Below are positions 35,945-49,896 of a stretch of DNA of 64,000 nt, piece after piece. Position 1 is the first letter of the stretch, and every line of letters starts with the position of its first letter. The DNA comes from Cheilinus undulatus (Eukaryota > Chordata > Actinopteri > Labriformes > Labridae). Both the position numbers and the translations under genes were made by a program. The DNA is taken from contig NC_054865.1 in NCBI RefSeq assembly GCF_018320785.1, positions 38,009,398-38,073,397 on the forward strand, read 5' to 3'. The notes beneath the pieces were generated by a model. The model saw nothing but the letters and a program-made list of their open reading frames with translations, had not been told where the DNA came from and did no database searches.

Positions 35945-38900
35945 GTGAGTCATGCATCTCTTATTTTTATTATCATCAGGCTCCAGGCTGTGGTTTATCT
36001 TACTGCCTATTTGCAATTCTCAGAGTGGAATCCAGAGACTGTTAGAGGTCAGTAGAGGCTCACAGAGGCCCACGCTATTGATCAGCTTTAAATGACATAA
36101 TGTAAACATTTTAATGGTTTTATTAATAAATCTAAAATTCTAAAATGTTAAGTGTAAAGACTATTTTGGGTGAAAGTAGAGGTTTATTATGAATTGCATT
36201 ATTGAGTTTTTATTAACTATAAATCAAATACACATTTCTTTCTTTTTACAATAAAGTAAAGCATCGTACACGCTAAGTTCAAAACAAAACAGTGTCCCTT
36301 ATCTGGCACTCAAAGAGTTGGCAACCCTAGTGTAACTGACAGGTCGTCAGATCTTCCATGTTTGGGTTCAACAACATCACTAAACACAACATTACCTTAC
36401 CTTGAAACATAATCATTAATTTGAACTGAAAAAGGCAGAAAAACCTTCTTGTGTGTAAATTTAATGTCTATATGTGACAGTGTGGAAACATTAATAAAAA
36501 CAAACAAACTGAAAACATTACTTTTGAACAATTAATTTCTCATAGACGCTTAGAATACTGCAAGTATAACAGCAACTTTGACGAGAATCTGAAGTTTTTA
36601 CCAGTAAATTTAGCAATTGGTGGTGAGTTCATTATTATTTCCAGCACTTTCTGATGTGAAGCTCTCTGTCTTCACTGCGTCTGAGAAGAAAATAAACAAA
36701 AACAAAAAATGAAACTAGTCAGTAATATGTGCAAATCCAGTGTTGATGACCTCAGAGCGGACAAAGCCTTTTAAAAGATCTTTGGACCCTAGGTTGGGTT
36801 GGGAATCAGTGATTTAGTCTCATTTATAACCCATTTCAGCTTAAGTAGGTTTTATCTAAGTACTTTGGCATTTAGGACTTGAAAGATATGTAGACAAACT
36901 TGGGTTTTCAAGTTGGCAGTGGCTCCATCTGTAGGGCCTTGAGTTGTGAACCAGAGGTTTATCAGTTTTTATCCTTGTGTTGACCACATCTGGGAATTTG
37001 GCAGGTAGCTGGAGAGAATAGAGTGGTCTTAATTGTCATTGAACAAGTGCAACTAAGTTGAATGCAATCTGTGTGGTGCCAGGACAACAAAAGGTACTAA
37101 AAATCACAGCCCTTAAAAACAATAAAAGTGCAAGTTAAATAGAATATTTAAAACGATAATGAAAGAGATAAAACTATTTTTAAAAAGTGCTTAAAGAAAT
37201 AGTAAAAAAATAAAAAATATCCACACAGGACATTTCACATTCACATTTTGCAGTCATTATTGTACAAATTCTTTTTAAAGTACCAACGATGCATAGCTAT
37301 TACACAAGAGGTGCCAGTTCACTCCCTTAACACTGCTGAGGTGCTTTTGAGTAAACCACAAATAGTTGAAGGTGTTGCTTTGTACACCCGCCTTATTGAC
37401 ATCTCTCCATTTATGCCTGTCTAAAGGGTCCTGTGTTGTGCTTGTATTTCAGCCTCGGTGTGGGTCTGGCATGTTCATATTCATTGAAAAACCAGGCCCG
37501 ATGTCCATTTTTAAGAAACATTCCATAGTGTTTAGACTAATGTAGAGAATAAAGTCATTTGTCAAGATTTTCTCATTAATTTAGGGTTGAGATCTGATGA
37601 TCTGGTGACATCTGACTGATAGCTTTGTATTATTGTGTTTTTCCTTGTTTGGCGCTGAACCACATGGTGGTTAAAACTGTGTGCTTAAGCTGGTGCCTTG
37701 TTCGTACATTCTATGAATGTTACCTTATGATGTAATCCATAATGCACCTTGGGTATTTTATTTATGTTCTCTTTTCTCTGCTGCTATTCTTAAATGTGCA
37801 TTATAATCTGCCTGACCCTGAGTGTGTCGTTACTAAAAGGGTCACATGAGGGTCGATGTGTCAATGAGCATCTCTGTCATGTACTGACTTTTATTTATTA
37901 TTGTTTCTGTTTGCTGTCTGTGGTTTGATGTATGGTCTGGGTAGACTGCAAAAACTGAATTGCCCTTTGGGATAAATAAAGTTGTCTGAATCTGAATCTG
38001 AATCTGACATCTGCTGTGGAAATTATCCACACTGTTAAGCTCATCTTAGCATTTAATGCCCTCTCAGTAGTGTATTTCTCCACTTTTGATTGATTTCTTT
38101 TGTTACTGCATTTCACCACCAGGTGGTACTATTTTAAAACATTTGCAATCGATCACTTAGTCTTGATCAATTTTACATGGCCTGAAATATAGAGTCTTTA
38201 TCAAATCAGTTTTTGAAATATTGTATTGATGAAATACTGTATTGATCAAGATGCTAGGGGCTATTCATTTCATTAGTGCCACTGTTCTTAAATGACTCTG
38301 TGGAAAGGGTAGGGCCTTATTTTCTTGATGCAACTACCTTTGGATGACATAGCTGTGTTGTTTGTGGTATTGAGCTGGTGACATTGATTATTTAAATTGC
38401 ATAATATAGCAGCTTTCAGTAGATAGAGTTGGCGATGCAAATATATCCACAGCTCTTTGCATGCTCTTTTGAATAGTAATCCACAAATTTCTACTTATGT
38501 TTTCTATCTTGTTTAAATATTAATCTTTAGCATGCAGCAGTGTTTTAGGGGCCTAACTTCTGCCTCTTGCAGATAAAAAGCTATTAAAGTATTAATTTTA
38601 GCCATTTGGAGCAGGCTCAGAAATTGCACATCCGTTTTTGGCAGCACATCGAGGTCAATGCCTCTGCTTTATATTCTATAACATCGTTGGTGGGGTTGTC
38701 TGCAGGTCAGGCATTCATTGCTATCACACAGACACACACAGGGCACCCATTGACTCCTGTTTTCAAAGCAGAGTAATGTCATGTAACCTTGTCTTTTATA
38801 ACAGCGGCAGCCTATTAAGGGAGATATTGCTGTGCAGCAGTATTGACGGTGTAAGTGATGAGCTCTGCTTGTGTGAACTCTGAGGAACATGAGAGCCTCA

Positions 38901-39938
38901 CACTCTGTCACTAAAGTGGATGTTAAAGGCAGTTTCTCAGGCTGTTACAGGTATTAGAGACTGCCTGGAAAACCTCTGATAGAACCTACAGCTGATCTGT
39001 GTGTAGCCTCTTTGAGCTGTGTGGATGTTGGTGTGACACTGATGACAGCACACCTTACTGCATATATGTTTGTGATATTTTTCTCAGCTTCACGGTATGT
39101 ATTGCTATTCCTCCGCTTCATACACTTTATAGTTGAAGAGGGTTCACAACAAGGATATCTCTGTTTCCATGACAACATGGAAGCCACACCCTGTTTCATG
39201 TACCCAACCCCCCAACGTGCCCTACTCTCCAACAAGCACCGATCACAGCCGAGCAGTTGAGGAAGAGAGAGAGGCTGGTTATTGGTACATGCACCGAGGT
39301 TTAATATGAGCAGTTTATCAGGCAAAATAAATCATGTGTTTGTTGTTGTTGAGAGGACAGCAGAAGAAAACTCTTCCTTTTTTACCAAAAAATATATATA
39401 CATACTATGTCCATTTATCCAATTATTTCTGCAAAGAAAAAACATTAATAAACATAAAACACCTTTTCCTAGCTTTAAAGGAATTTGATTGTTAAATATG
39501 GTGCTGTAAAAAGTAAAAATAAACACACTGCAATGCTCGGTTATTATCATTACCTAATTTAGTGACAGTGTTTTAAGGTATTTTGTTGAAATTTGAATGG
39601 CCAGTTTAGATAATTGTATCAATGATTAATCAGTCATTTTGTTTTATTTTGTTTAGGGTCTGGTATTAAAAAAATACAGCATCAGAACCCTTTAAATAAT
39701 ACCGTGGCCAATATTCAGTTTGATATGTTTCCCCTCCTCCACCTTCATATGCATCTGTTTGCTTGAAATGCTGCTACAGCTTCTTAATCCAAATTACTTT
39801 ACGTCGAAGCTTGATCTTAAAAGCAAGTGGACTTGTTTTCAAGATCTTTAACCAAGTCTGCCTTTTTGGGTCAAGCCTTAATTGAATTACCATTACTGAC
39901 TGAGAACCTGCACGTGAAAATGACACACATCTAGATAC
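35945..39938. other. gene-free stretch with retroposon debris
   Basis: No supported coding exon. Around 37020-37150 are phrases (CATTGAACAAGTGCAACTAA and AATAAAAGTGCAAGTTAAAT) typical of fish retroposon 3' regions, and at 37955-38006 a LINE-like tail with short tandem repeats. The rest, including ORFs of 80-123 residues near 38640-39325, has no recognisable family. Confidence 0.5.
37955..38006 (+). repeat. LINE-like 3' terminus with tandem CTGAAT tail
   Basis: GCCCTTTGGGATAAATAAAG is followed by repeated TCTGAA units, the characteristic end of a widespread fish non-LTR element. The body is not recognisable. Confidence 0.6.
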
Positions 39939-40478
39939 ACTAAATGGACAAAAGTATTTGGCCACACCTGTTTATTATTGAATTGTATCAGTCAGACCTG
40001 TTTGGGTATAAAATTGAGCACCTAGCCATGCAGTCTCCATTTGAGTTGCTCTGAAGAGCTCAGTGACTTCAAACGTGGTACTGTGAGCAATGTCGCCTTT
40101 GAAATGAGATGGTTTTGATCAATTTCATCTCTGCTTGATACAACAAGTCAACTGTAAGTGATATTTTTAGAAAGTGGAAGCGTTTAGGAATAACAGTAAC
40201 TCAGCCATGAAGCAGAAGACCAATTAAAATCATAGAGCGGGGTTAACGAAATGCAAAGGTGCATGGTGTGTAAAAGTCTCCGACACTGAGCTGATTTCAT
40301 AGCTGAAGAGTTCTGAAACTCCACTGGCATTAATGTAAGCACGTAAGCTGTGCAGCAGGATCTTCATGGAATGGGTTTATCTTGGTTTGCCATATAAAGT
40401 ACATGTATTTGAGCACAGTGCCACTACAGTCCCTGTTTGTATAACGGTCAGATGTCCAAATACTTTTGTCCATATAGT
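39939..40478. mobile_element. short nonautonomous Tc1-like element
   Basis: The left end AAATGGACAAAAGTATTTGG and the right end CCAAATACTTTTGTCCATAT are inverted copies flanked by TA. The 0.54-kb interior is an internally deleted copy of the family at 14076 and 22682 and encodes no transposase. Confidence 0.85.
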
Positions 40479-42851
40479 ATATCTTATCTTTGCTATTTTA
40501 GTTTTGTCTTTGATTAAACTGTTAATTGAATGAAAATGCAATTTCCTCTTCAACTGTAACAAAGCATAATTTGTACTGGATAAAACTTACACTGAATATA
40601 TTTTGTAGACTGCAGCCAGTAAAATCATACCAATGGTGTTTCTTTTTTCATTTTAGAACAAATTAATAAAGATCCAAAGTTGGTTTGCTGGAGGAATTTC
40701 TATCCCATGTTACATTTGTTTATGTTAACATCTTTTTGTTTCTAAGGTAATGACAGTATGCCCATTATCGAGCACTGACACAACTAAAACATCAAGAGAA
40801 AATATCTCTGATCTTTCTTTTAAAGTCATGAATACAGATTTTGTATTGGTTTATTGTTTAAACAAGAAGAACAATTTGAAAGGAAGTCACTTTGAAAGGA
40901 ACCCCACATATTAAGATGTATTGACAGTGGATTAACATCAGTGCTATTTTGAGTTAATCTGACATGTTACAAAGATGTTTAACATTTCCACTACATGGGG
41001 TATACTTCACATCTAACAGAGCAGTGCGCCATAGTCTGTGTGTGGGAAGGGCAGAACCTTTCAAAAAACACCATAGATTTCCATATTTTGGGTAAAAAAA
41101 ATCACTAGTTGGCTGTCATTGCAGTGCCATGCATTCTGGGAAATCATGCCAAGTGCTTGCATTGTTCTTTTTCCAGTACCCTCCTGATACTCCTGTTGAT
41201 CTACAGACAGTTATTTCTTCCTTGTTGTCCTTGTCTTCCTTGTTGCTGAAACCATTGAATTGAACCATTTGATGTTATTATTCAGAGTGAATTGCACGAC
41301 AGTGGCAGCCTACATGACAGGCCACTGAAGAAAAAAATTTAGAAAATATAGAAATCTCATGTGTTTCTTTGTACAAAATATATAAGACAATAATGTTGAT
41401 CCAATAAATTCAGGGTTCATTTTAATGTCAGGAGCAGTGTATTACATTTTCTTTATTTGAAACATTGTACAAATAATTTTAAAAACCATCAGATTTTGAT
41501 GAAGAAAATGCCTGTAAGCCCTTAAATTGATGTTACTGTTGCATTTTGAGACCTACAACAAAGTGGGGTATTGCACAACAGCTTCAACTTTCCCCTTTTA
41601 CATTTCACCTGCAGTTTTCTGTCCCTGCTATGTCCTCGGATGTCCACAAAAAAAATTAGATAATCTGAATTATATAAAAAATGACAGGATCTGCCCTCTT
41701 CCTTCTCTTTGTGCTGATTTTGTCCTCTCTGCCTCCCTCCTACTGCTGGACACAGTGAAAGGCCTGTGGATGCAGATCTGGCTGCCGCGGGCTCATCCAT
41801 CTCCCAGAGCTCCTTCATGATTTGTTCCATTGTGTGGTAGCCTAGATTATCGAATTACCATTGTTGTTGTATTACTGCTATCTGTGATATGTTTTCAGGC
41901 TACAAGAAATGATTATTTTGATTATGGATTCATCTGATGGTTATTCTCTTGAGGAATAGATTCATCATTTGATCTTTGTTGTGTCTAAAATAGTGAAATG
42001 GTGACACATTTTCCAAGACAATTGCATCATTACAAACTGTGATCCTGTTAAGATTTTCATTTTACTTGAAAAACTACATGTTAAGAAAGCCAGCAGATTT
42101 GCACTCTTGAGAGACTAAAACCAGAGTTTTTAAGCATGATCACTTACAAAGAGTGCTGGGATAGTTTCTCAGTATATCAGTTTTTCTTCTGTTCAAATAC
42201 ACATCTGACTAACACACTAGCTCTTGCATGTTGTTGTACCAGAACAAATGTGACTTGACTACCCTGTTACAGAGATATGGTTTGGTTCTTCCTCCAGGCT
42301 GTGTTTGGCCTGGTTTTGGTTTTTTTCTTGGACTCATTTGGCATTTACTCGCCACACTGTGTTTCAGTTTTGGATGGAGTTAAAGGAATTGTGCTGCCTT
42401 GGGTTGGTACGGAGAAGGCTAGGGGAGATAATCAGCTACACGGACTCATCTAAGAAGTCTCTGATGAAACACATTCAAAGGGAAGCAAAACTAATGAGCA
42501 ACACGATTAAACATTAAGGAGAAAAAGAGCCTAAAAGCAGACAAAAACATATTTTAATGGTTTACCAACAGTACTAGGTCTAGTTGGTATATTATGGGGA
42601 AGTCAGCTGTAGAATAATGTCCAGACAAGTAGTGTCTTGAATAACTGCTGACTTTGTATTTTATGTATTTACTGCTTCCAGACATCATCAGATGGCCAGT
42701 CAGCATTTTCATGCGGTACTTTGTCAGAGCAATGGAGCAGTAAACATTACCACAGTTCTATCATTGTAGGGTAATAGAAGAGCTGATTTGCCAATCCGTC
42801 ACCTTAAGTTGCATTCATTTTAGCTCAGTGTTAAATGATTGGTCGATTATC

Positions 42852-42893
<42 letters not shown>

Positions 42894-43180
42894 CTCACTC
42901 TCTCGCTCCACAAACCACATCAAAGCAGGTGTGCTTTAAATCGCAGGTGTTGAAGGATTAAGGCCACCGCAGGAAGAGGTTTTATTCTCAGCCCCATCTT
43001 TGATCTGGTGTCTCTTTCACTCACTAGTTTCTCTAATCTGTGACATGAATTGATAACCTGAAATGTCTGGTGCTAAACTGAAACTATGGAGGTCTTCATT
43101 CTTACACAGATATAGAAAGTGATTCAATTTAAATTGGAACTGTAATTTTTGTCTTAGCTCTAAAGTAACTTATGTGAAAT
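40479..43180. other. gene-free stretch
   Basis: No supported gene. The 97-102 residue ORFs on both strands near 41522-41830 overlap each other and show no family match. A (CT)n microsatellite occupies 42856-42890. Confidence 0.5.
42856..42890. repeat. (CT)n microsatellite
   Basis: About 17 CT units with an interrupted continuation to the right. Confidence 0.95.
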
Positions 43181-43442
43181 ACAGTGCCTATTAAACCTTC
43201 TCATCCCCATGGATGTTTTACCTTTTTATTGATTTTATAAATCAATTATGGTCAATATGATATGGCTTTTTTGATTAAAAAAAAAATCAACGCAAAAAGA
43301 CCTTTGTAATGTCACAGTGAAATCAGATTTCTACAAAGTAATGTCAATTAAACAAATATATGTAAGATTAAATAAGTGACTGCATGAATATTCACCCCCT
43401 GTAATGTGACTGACCTAATTCAACAGAGGTCCAGCCAACAGG

Positions 43443-44023
43443 TAACCTGACACACCAGATGGATTTGTTTCACACATCAATCTGGAAACCTTCGATATAC
43501 AGCGTTTGGGAAAGGGCAAAGCCTTTAAAAAAACATCGGAGGGTGATTGGATGAACATCCTGTCTGTCACATCTTTACGGGCTAATCAGAGCAACAAAAC
43601 ACTTTACGTCGTCGCCGCTACCGAGGTGCGTGTGCGCAGCTACCGAGGAATAAACTCCATATAGAGCTGCATAATGTGAACCATGGTGACTACAGACATG
43701 TCAGTACACGACTTTTGTCATTTTTGAAAAGAAAACAACTCACTGCTGTTCTTTGTTCTTCTTTTAATGAAGAAATGTTGTCAAGTTCTGATAAAATTGG
43801 CTTTAGCAGCATCCATGCTAATGTCTTCCGCCATTATTGCACCGGCCTCTGGTTGCTGCTTGCTTACGTTACGACTCCACCGCGCCCGCAAGCACTGTCC
43901 CTCATTGCTGATTGGTCCTGTCACTTTCTAACTGGGCCCAAACGGTTCAGACAGGAGCTTTGCAGGATGGATTCGCCAGTGAGAAACAAGGAAACGTGCG
44001 TATCCATCTGCTTTGCAAGGTTA
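43443..44023. mobile_element. hAT-like nonautonomous insertion with 9-bp target duplication
   Basis: GCCAACAGG at 43434-43442 recurs at 44024-44032. The element begins TAACCTGACA and ends TGCAAGGTTA, so the outermost TAACC is inverted. Removing the element and one duplicate restores the Tc1 sequence continuous with CGCCAGCAGTCTC. A related right-hand part occurs at 60090-60248. A 125-residue ORF starting at 43676 crosses the boundary and is fortuitous. Confidence 0.75.
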
Positions 44024-44221
44024 GCCAACAGGCGCCAGCAGTCTCAAAATTAATGAAATGGGGGATCTTCTGAGTGCAGGGAACACGTCTCAGCTGATTG
44101 TAGTATTGGGACACCTGTGTCTTGAGGGTCTGGTCACTGATTAATCAGTATTCCTGGCTACCATTACACTATGAAGTCAAAAGAACACTCAAAGCAACTC
44201 AGAGAAAAGGTTGTTGAAAAG

Positions 44222-44580
44222 TATATAGTGCCGTGAAAAAGTATTTTCCCCCTTTTGATTCCTGAATTTTTTGCATATTTATCACATTTAAATGTTTTGG
44301 ATCATCAAACCATTTTTTATATTTCACAAAGACAACCCAAGTAAATAAAAAAATGCAGTGTTTGAATGATAATTTAATTTTCCAAGTGGGGGGATCCAAA
44401 CCTATTTGGCCCTGTGTGAAAAAGTAATTGCCCCTCTGAACCTAATAACTGGTTGTGCCACCCTTGGCAGCAATAACTGAAATCAAGCGTTTGGGATAAC
44501 TGGTGATGAGCCTTTCACATCGCTGTGGAGGAATTTTGACCCACTCTTTTCACAGAATTGTTTTAACTGGGCCATATTGG
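44222..44580 (+). mobile_element. second Tc1-family fragment inserted in the Tc1-like element
   Basis: TATAGTGCCGTGAAAAAGTA followed by the phrases GGCCCTGTGTGAAAAAGTAA, CCTAATAACTGGTTGTGCCA and CACCCTTGGCAGCAATAACT is a very common fish Tc1-type repeat. The right half is missing; host sequence resumes around CATATTGGAGGGATTTTGAG. Confidence 0.75.
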
Positions 44581-45218
44581 AGGGATTTTGAGCATGAACT
44601 GCGCCACATGGGAGAGACTCTGCATACATGCCCAAGTTCTTCACCAGTCAAAGCTTTATGGGGGAGTGCCAAAGAGAAAGCCACTGTTAAAGAAAAAAAA
44701 AATCAGATAGAGTTCACCAAAAGGCATGTGGGAGACTCCATGGTCAAGTGTAAGAAAGTTATTTGGTCTGTTTAGACCAGAATGATGCTTTTTGGCCATC
44801 AGACACTACACTAAATTTGGCAGACACCAAACACTGCACATCAAAAACACGCCATCCCCACTGTGAAGCCCAGCGGTGGCAGCATCATGCTGTGGGGATG
44901 CTTCTCAGCAGCTGGCCCTGGAAGGCTTGTTCAGATGAATGCAGCAAAATAAATTATATGAAAATCTTATTCAGTCTGCAAAAGAACTACGGCTTGGGAG
45001 AAGATGTATTTGCGATCAAGGCAGTGACCAAAAGCATACAGCGAAAGCTACACAGAAATGATTTGAAGACAACAAGGTTCATTTCTGGATTCAAAGCCCT
45101 GATCTCAGTCCAATATGGAATTTGTGACTGGACTGGAAAAAGGCTGTTAACGCCTGATCTCTGTGCAACCTGATAGAGCTTGAGCAGTTTTGCAAAGAAG
45201 AATGGAGTAAAATTGCAG

Positions 45219-45777
45219 TAGGGCTGGGTATTGTTAAGAACCCCACGATTCAATTCGTTTTCTATTCTTTAGGTTGCGATTCGATTCGATTTCGATTCGA
45301 TATTGATTTAAATGCTTCAATGTCGATTCAGTAAGAAGTAGAAATACACAAATAACCTGTTGACAATTTTTTAATAATTATTTTTATGCCCATGTGAACA
45401 TATTTGGTAAGTCACCTCACATTTTTGAGCAATAAAGCATCTGAAAATAAAAATTTGCACAATGATAACTTATTTGTGCATATGGAGTACAAAAGTAAAA
45501 AACTTGCAAGTTCTGTATAAACACTGAAAAAGTAAAGTGCATATAAACTTAAATAAAATTGCTGTCCTCTTGAAAATTGTGATAAACCTCACATAACATG
45601 GTTATGGTTAGTTGTTGTTTGGTCAGTGCGGCCTCCGTCCGTACAACGCGAATCACACGCACAGCGACCCCCATTAGCCAGGAGGTGAATCGATTCAGAG
45701 GATTTGCTAAATCAATATTGAATTGGGGGAGGAAATATTGCGATGCATCGATTAATCGATATTTTTACCCACCCCTA
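45219..45777. mobile_element. hAT-type MITE with perfect 8-bp target duplication
   Basis: AATTGCAG at 45211-45218 is repeated exactly at 45778-45785. The ends TAGGGCTGGGTA and TACCCACCCCTA form a terminal inverted repeat with one mismatch. The interior has inverted GATTCGATT-rich arms and no transposase. Confidence 0.9.
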
Positions 45778-46045
45778 AATTGCAGTGTCTAAATATGAAA
45801 GCCTGGTTGATACCTATCCACACAGACGCAGTGCTGTGATTGCAGCCAAAGGTGCATGTGCTCAGTACTGAAATGAATAATTTTTCCTTAAATATTTTTA
45901 TTTTATTGACATAACTTTGTAGAAAATCTGTTTTCACTTTTACATTACAAGAGTTTTTTTTGTAATTAAAAAACATATTGACCATGACTGATTTATAAAA
46001 GCAATTAAAGGGTGAAACATCTTCAAATACTTTAAATAGGCATTG

Positions 46046-49000
46046 GTTATAGCATATTTGAGGCTTGAATTAAGGTCCCATTAAATTAATCTGTGTATCT
46101 GTCATTATAATTAACAGAGTTAATTCAGTGTGTGGTTTTTTTTTCACAACCTAAATTCTCACTCTTTATTTGACTTGTGATTTATTGCCACGTCTGATCT
46201 GATTTAAACCCACATGGACAGAATGAGCTATGTCTGATAAAGACGTGATAATTAAATTAATGTTGCCGTTGGCCTCCTCTGATGTGTTTCACCAGTAAAT
46301 AAGATGTAGGAGGGCAGCTGCCGCATTTTGTTAGCTGCAGAGAGGTGTTGGCGCTTCTCTGTCTTTCTGTCTTGTGTGACACAGAGAAAGTGTGATACGT
46401 ATTTAGGCCAGAGCTCTTTAAATATATAAAGCATTCTCTTCAAGGCACATGTAAAATTCAAGACTGAAAAATCTTGTCACCATACTAATAAGAAAGTGCT
46501 TTCACATTTAGAGCTACTTTGACTTCAGTCACCTTTTTAAAATTATCATCACAGATTCAGCTGAGCTTTTATCATTGCAAGGTTTTAAAGGATTGATGCC
46601 AATATGGTCACCAGTTTGTAACTTTGCAAGGGCTACATCAGGGATCCCATAGCTTTCCATCTGGCCCCCCAGTAGAGACTTAATACTAGCTTTAACAATG
46701 ATTTATTTCGTGTTCAGAAATGATTGAAATTTTGTAATGTCTTGAACTGAACTTGTCTAGACTTGTTTATGGATTCCTGACACTGGTGGTGTTAATGTAA
46801 GGAGTAGGATAATGAGGAATGGACTTCTGAGGAGCTTGGCCCAGACACAGATGAGATGCACTGGAGATGGCTGGGGTGGAGGAGGGATGTAGCGTTCGCT
46901 CTAAAACAACTGAATTTGGATGGGGGAGAACAGTTTTTAAAAGTTTTATATGACAACAGCAGGATGAATGGATCAAGAGAGGTTGTGGCAGAGAGGGATT
47001 GGCTCAGGATTTAAGTGAGTAGACGCCCATACCAGCTAATTACTACAGCGGGAAAAAGGTAACACATGAGGGAAATTGCTGGGGTCCTTATATTTTCTTT
47101 ATATATGTACAGCTTTTATAGCAAGCCCAAAACAATTAAGACTGAGACTATTTCATCTGGAAGGACTTAGGGTTTGATAATTTTGCATAAACCCACCATT
47201 AGCAAACCAGGAGTATGATCTGCTGCTCTCAAAATGGCTTTGCTTGCTGGGCAGGTTGTAAACTGAGTACAGATCAGGATGGATGCAGGTGAATCAAGTC
47301 TTGCTCTTTTATGGTTGTAATATATAGTATGAAGTATTTTCTTTATTTTGTCATGTGCTGATGCCACTTTTTATTAAAACATGTTGTTTTTTTCTTCACA
47401 AAGGATATTGGACATCCAACACCAATTTACACAACCAACCATGTAGACAGTTGTAACAACAATTTATAAAAAAAATATAATGATATAATAAAAAATCTAA
47501 GAAAAAAAATCTAGACTTTAAATTGAGCGATGCACTACAATGACCACAATAAATTACAGTTAATGCACAGATATGATTACTTTTCAGGAGTTACATCGAG
47601 TTTAGTGGGATATTGAACTTAACCTTTAATAGGGTCCATAAAGGGCTTCATGCTTTTGTTAATTAGGAGTCATTTGATGTATATCCGAGTTTTTCAAGCT
47701 TGTGGTGCTGCATTATGTCTCTCATCCAGTGAGTCCAGCTATGGAAATACAGCAACTTCCAACTTAGAGGAATGGAATAAGGTTAATACTAACAAAGTTA
47801 CAAAGTTTGTTAGTCTAAGAATGGTTCCTGAGAGATTCTTGTGTTTTTTCCCCAACTATAACTAAGACAGCAATCACTGGATCAGGATGGACTGTAATTT
47901 TGAAAACATTAGAAAGTGTTTGGAAGATTGAGCTTCAGTAATTTTGCATATTAGGAGCAAGTTAGGTAGAAACTGACTAAATAACTAAAACTAAAATGCA
48001 ACAGTTGTTTTTCTTAACTGAAACCAAAGTAAAAATGAAGCTTTACAGGAGAATGAAAACTTGCTAAAATTGTGTTGTGCGCCCTAAACTGAAAGACGCC
48101 GTGGCTGGCACAAAATGCCAATGCCATTTCAGTTTAGTTTAGTTTGTAGAGTCTGGCATTTCTATATGCCAGCATGATAAACACGTTTATCAGTCCTACC
48201 TTGACTAAAGCTATGTTGTTGATTTTTGCTTCAACATTATGCTGCAGGCTCTTTGAGAGCATAATATTTACTGCATAGAAATCAAAACCACAGACTTGTT
48301 TTCTGCAGTGTTTTTTTTACCAATCACAACACAGTAGTCAAACTTGGTGATGGACAACCATGTAGCCGAAATATCTCAGTCGCCTTCTTGTGGCCGGCTG
48401 CAGTATAGGCAATAGGGACTGATCTTGCTGTTAAAGACTTGAAATTATTGTACATGTGAAAGAAAATAAAAATCTTAAAGTACTTACCTCATTCCAGTGC
48501 ATCTGAAAGTCTGGTCCCAACAGTATAAAGAAAAAGTCAGCCCCTGTATGAATGTAATTAAGGCCCCTGCTGGGAGAAGTGTAATTCTTATTGGATAAAA
48601 AAAATAGGGGTGCAAAAGGCACCATTAAATATTTTACAAAGTTCTAGGAAGAGTTGCCAGAATAAGATAATTTTAAACCTTTATTTGGTGTTAGTAAAAT
48701 GCTAGATGTTTTAATACCATGGTAACAAATGTCCAAGCCCCTCAGTGTGGGGCAGTTTTCTTGTTTTTAGCCACCAAAAATAGCAGGCAAACTCCTGCAT
48801 TTGGTCTAAACTGCACAAATATGTTGACAATACGAAATATTGCCAACCTATCTGAGCAATTTAAAGGGTGCTTTCTCTCTCTGGTTAAAATATGGCTGGA
48901 GAAAAAGATTCAGTATTTTTTATACTATCTACTATTTCATCTGCAACACCTGATAGTCATGTTTAAAACACATGGTATCATTTACTTATAATTCTAATCT

Positions 49001-49896
49001 TATTGAGAGTGAAGCAGGGAAAGGAAACTTTTCCTTAGCGAGCATTGTGGCACTAGCTGAAGGCTTCCTGCTGACCTCTGTCCCAGGCGGGGTCACAGGG
49101 GTGTGTGATGGTGTGCAGAGGAGGAACAGGAGGGCACATTGCTCCTACGACCGTAAAGAAGCCCCGTCTGACAGTGGGGTGAGGGGAAACGTTGCAGGCT
49201 CCTCGGGCTCTCCTTAAGGGGAAAAGACTCACTCTGAGGCAGCCGCTTACTGTGTAGACTCTTAACATGCATCATGTTCACGTGCAAATGCATGCACGTG
49301 TTTATACAAGGCTGCACAGAGGTATCGCTGAGGCAACACAGAGAGTGAAAGATGTATTTGTACAGCGAACACCTGCGAGACAGAATCTGCCAACAGAATC
49401 AAAGTTTTGACTGACTGTTTTAAAGTTTGTGTCTCACTGAGGACCATCACGCTGCTCTGCCAGACAATGTGTGAATGTTTTTGCCCTCGTACTTAATTTG
49501 GTCCATGATGAGTCATCTTTTGGACTTTGGAGGATTGCATCACTAACAAATGATGGCTCCCTGAGGCTTACATCCCGCTGAACACCAGCCATCTAGATTA
49601 ATGACTAGACTAACCTTTTTCAGCTTCCTCCTGTTGTCTTCTCTGCCTTCTTTCAGTTCACTATAAAGTCTGAGAACCTGTATTCCATCCAACTTCCACT
49701 GTGGTTTTCCTGTGGAGACCATAATCAATAATCTCTCCCTCCTGTCAATATTGAAGCTGCTCCACTGAGCACACTGACAGGCAAGGAGAATTTCGGCTCT
49801 GATGAATGAATCTGAAACCATTTTCTTTTACTTGGGGTTTCTAGTTTTGTCTGGTTTTGGCTGTAAGTCATTTCTGTCCATGCAACTTTGCTGCAT
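46046..49896. other. gene-free stretch
   Basis: No supported gene. Around 47975-48150 are ACTAAAA/TTTAGTTTAG repeats. A GC-richer block at about 49010-49220 has ORFs in several frames but no splice-consistent family match. The rest is unique-looking AT-rich sequence. Confidence 0.5.

Larger units (their letters stand above)
43181..46045 (+). mobile_element. Tc1-like transposon carrying three nested insertions
   Basis: The left end ACAGTGCCTATTAAACCTTC and the inverted right end (AATAGGCATTG at 46035-46045) bound the element. Between insertions, transposase remnants remain: the segment GGTGGCAGCATCATGCTGTG ([13 protein letters not shown]) and the VKCKKVIWSV-type block before it, with stops and frameshifts. 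A less interrupted copy at 58931 defines the host sequence. Inside lie 43443-44023, 44222-about 44580 and 45219-45777. Confidence 0.85.

Noticed and set aside
41522-41830. 102-residue minus-strand and 97-residue plus-strand ORFs
   Set aside because: They overlap on opposite strands with no splice context or recognisable domain.
43676-44053. 125-residue ORF
   Set aside because: It lies almost wholly inside a nonautonomous hAT-like insertion (43443-44023), crosses its right boundary, and part of it recurs at 60090.
44763-45173. 136-residue ORF
   Set aside because: Falls in decayed Tc1 transposase sequence in the wrong frame; the remnant transposase words are read in another frame.
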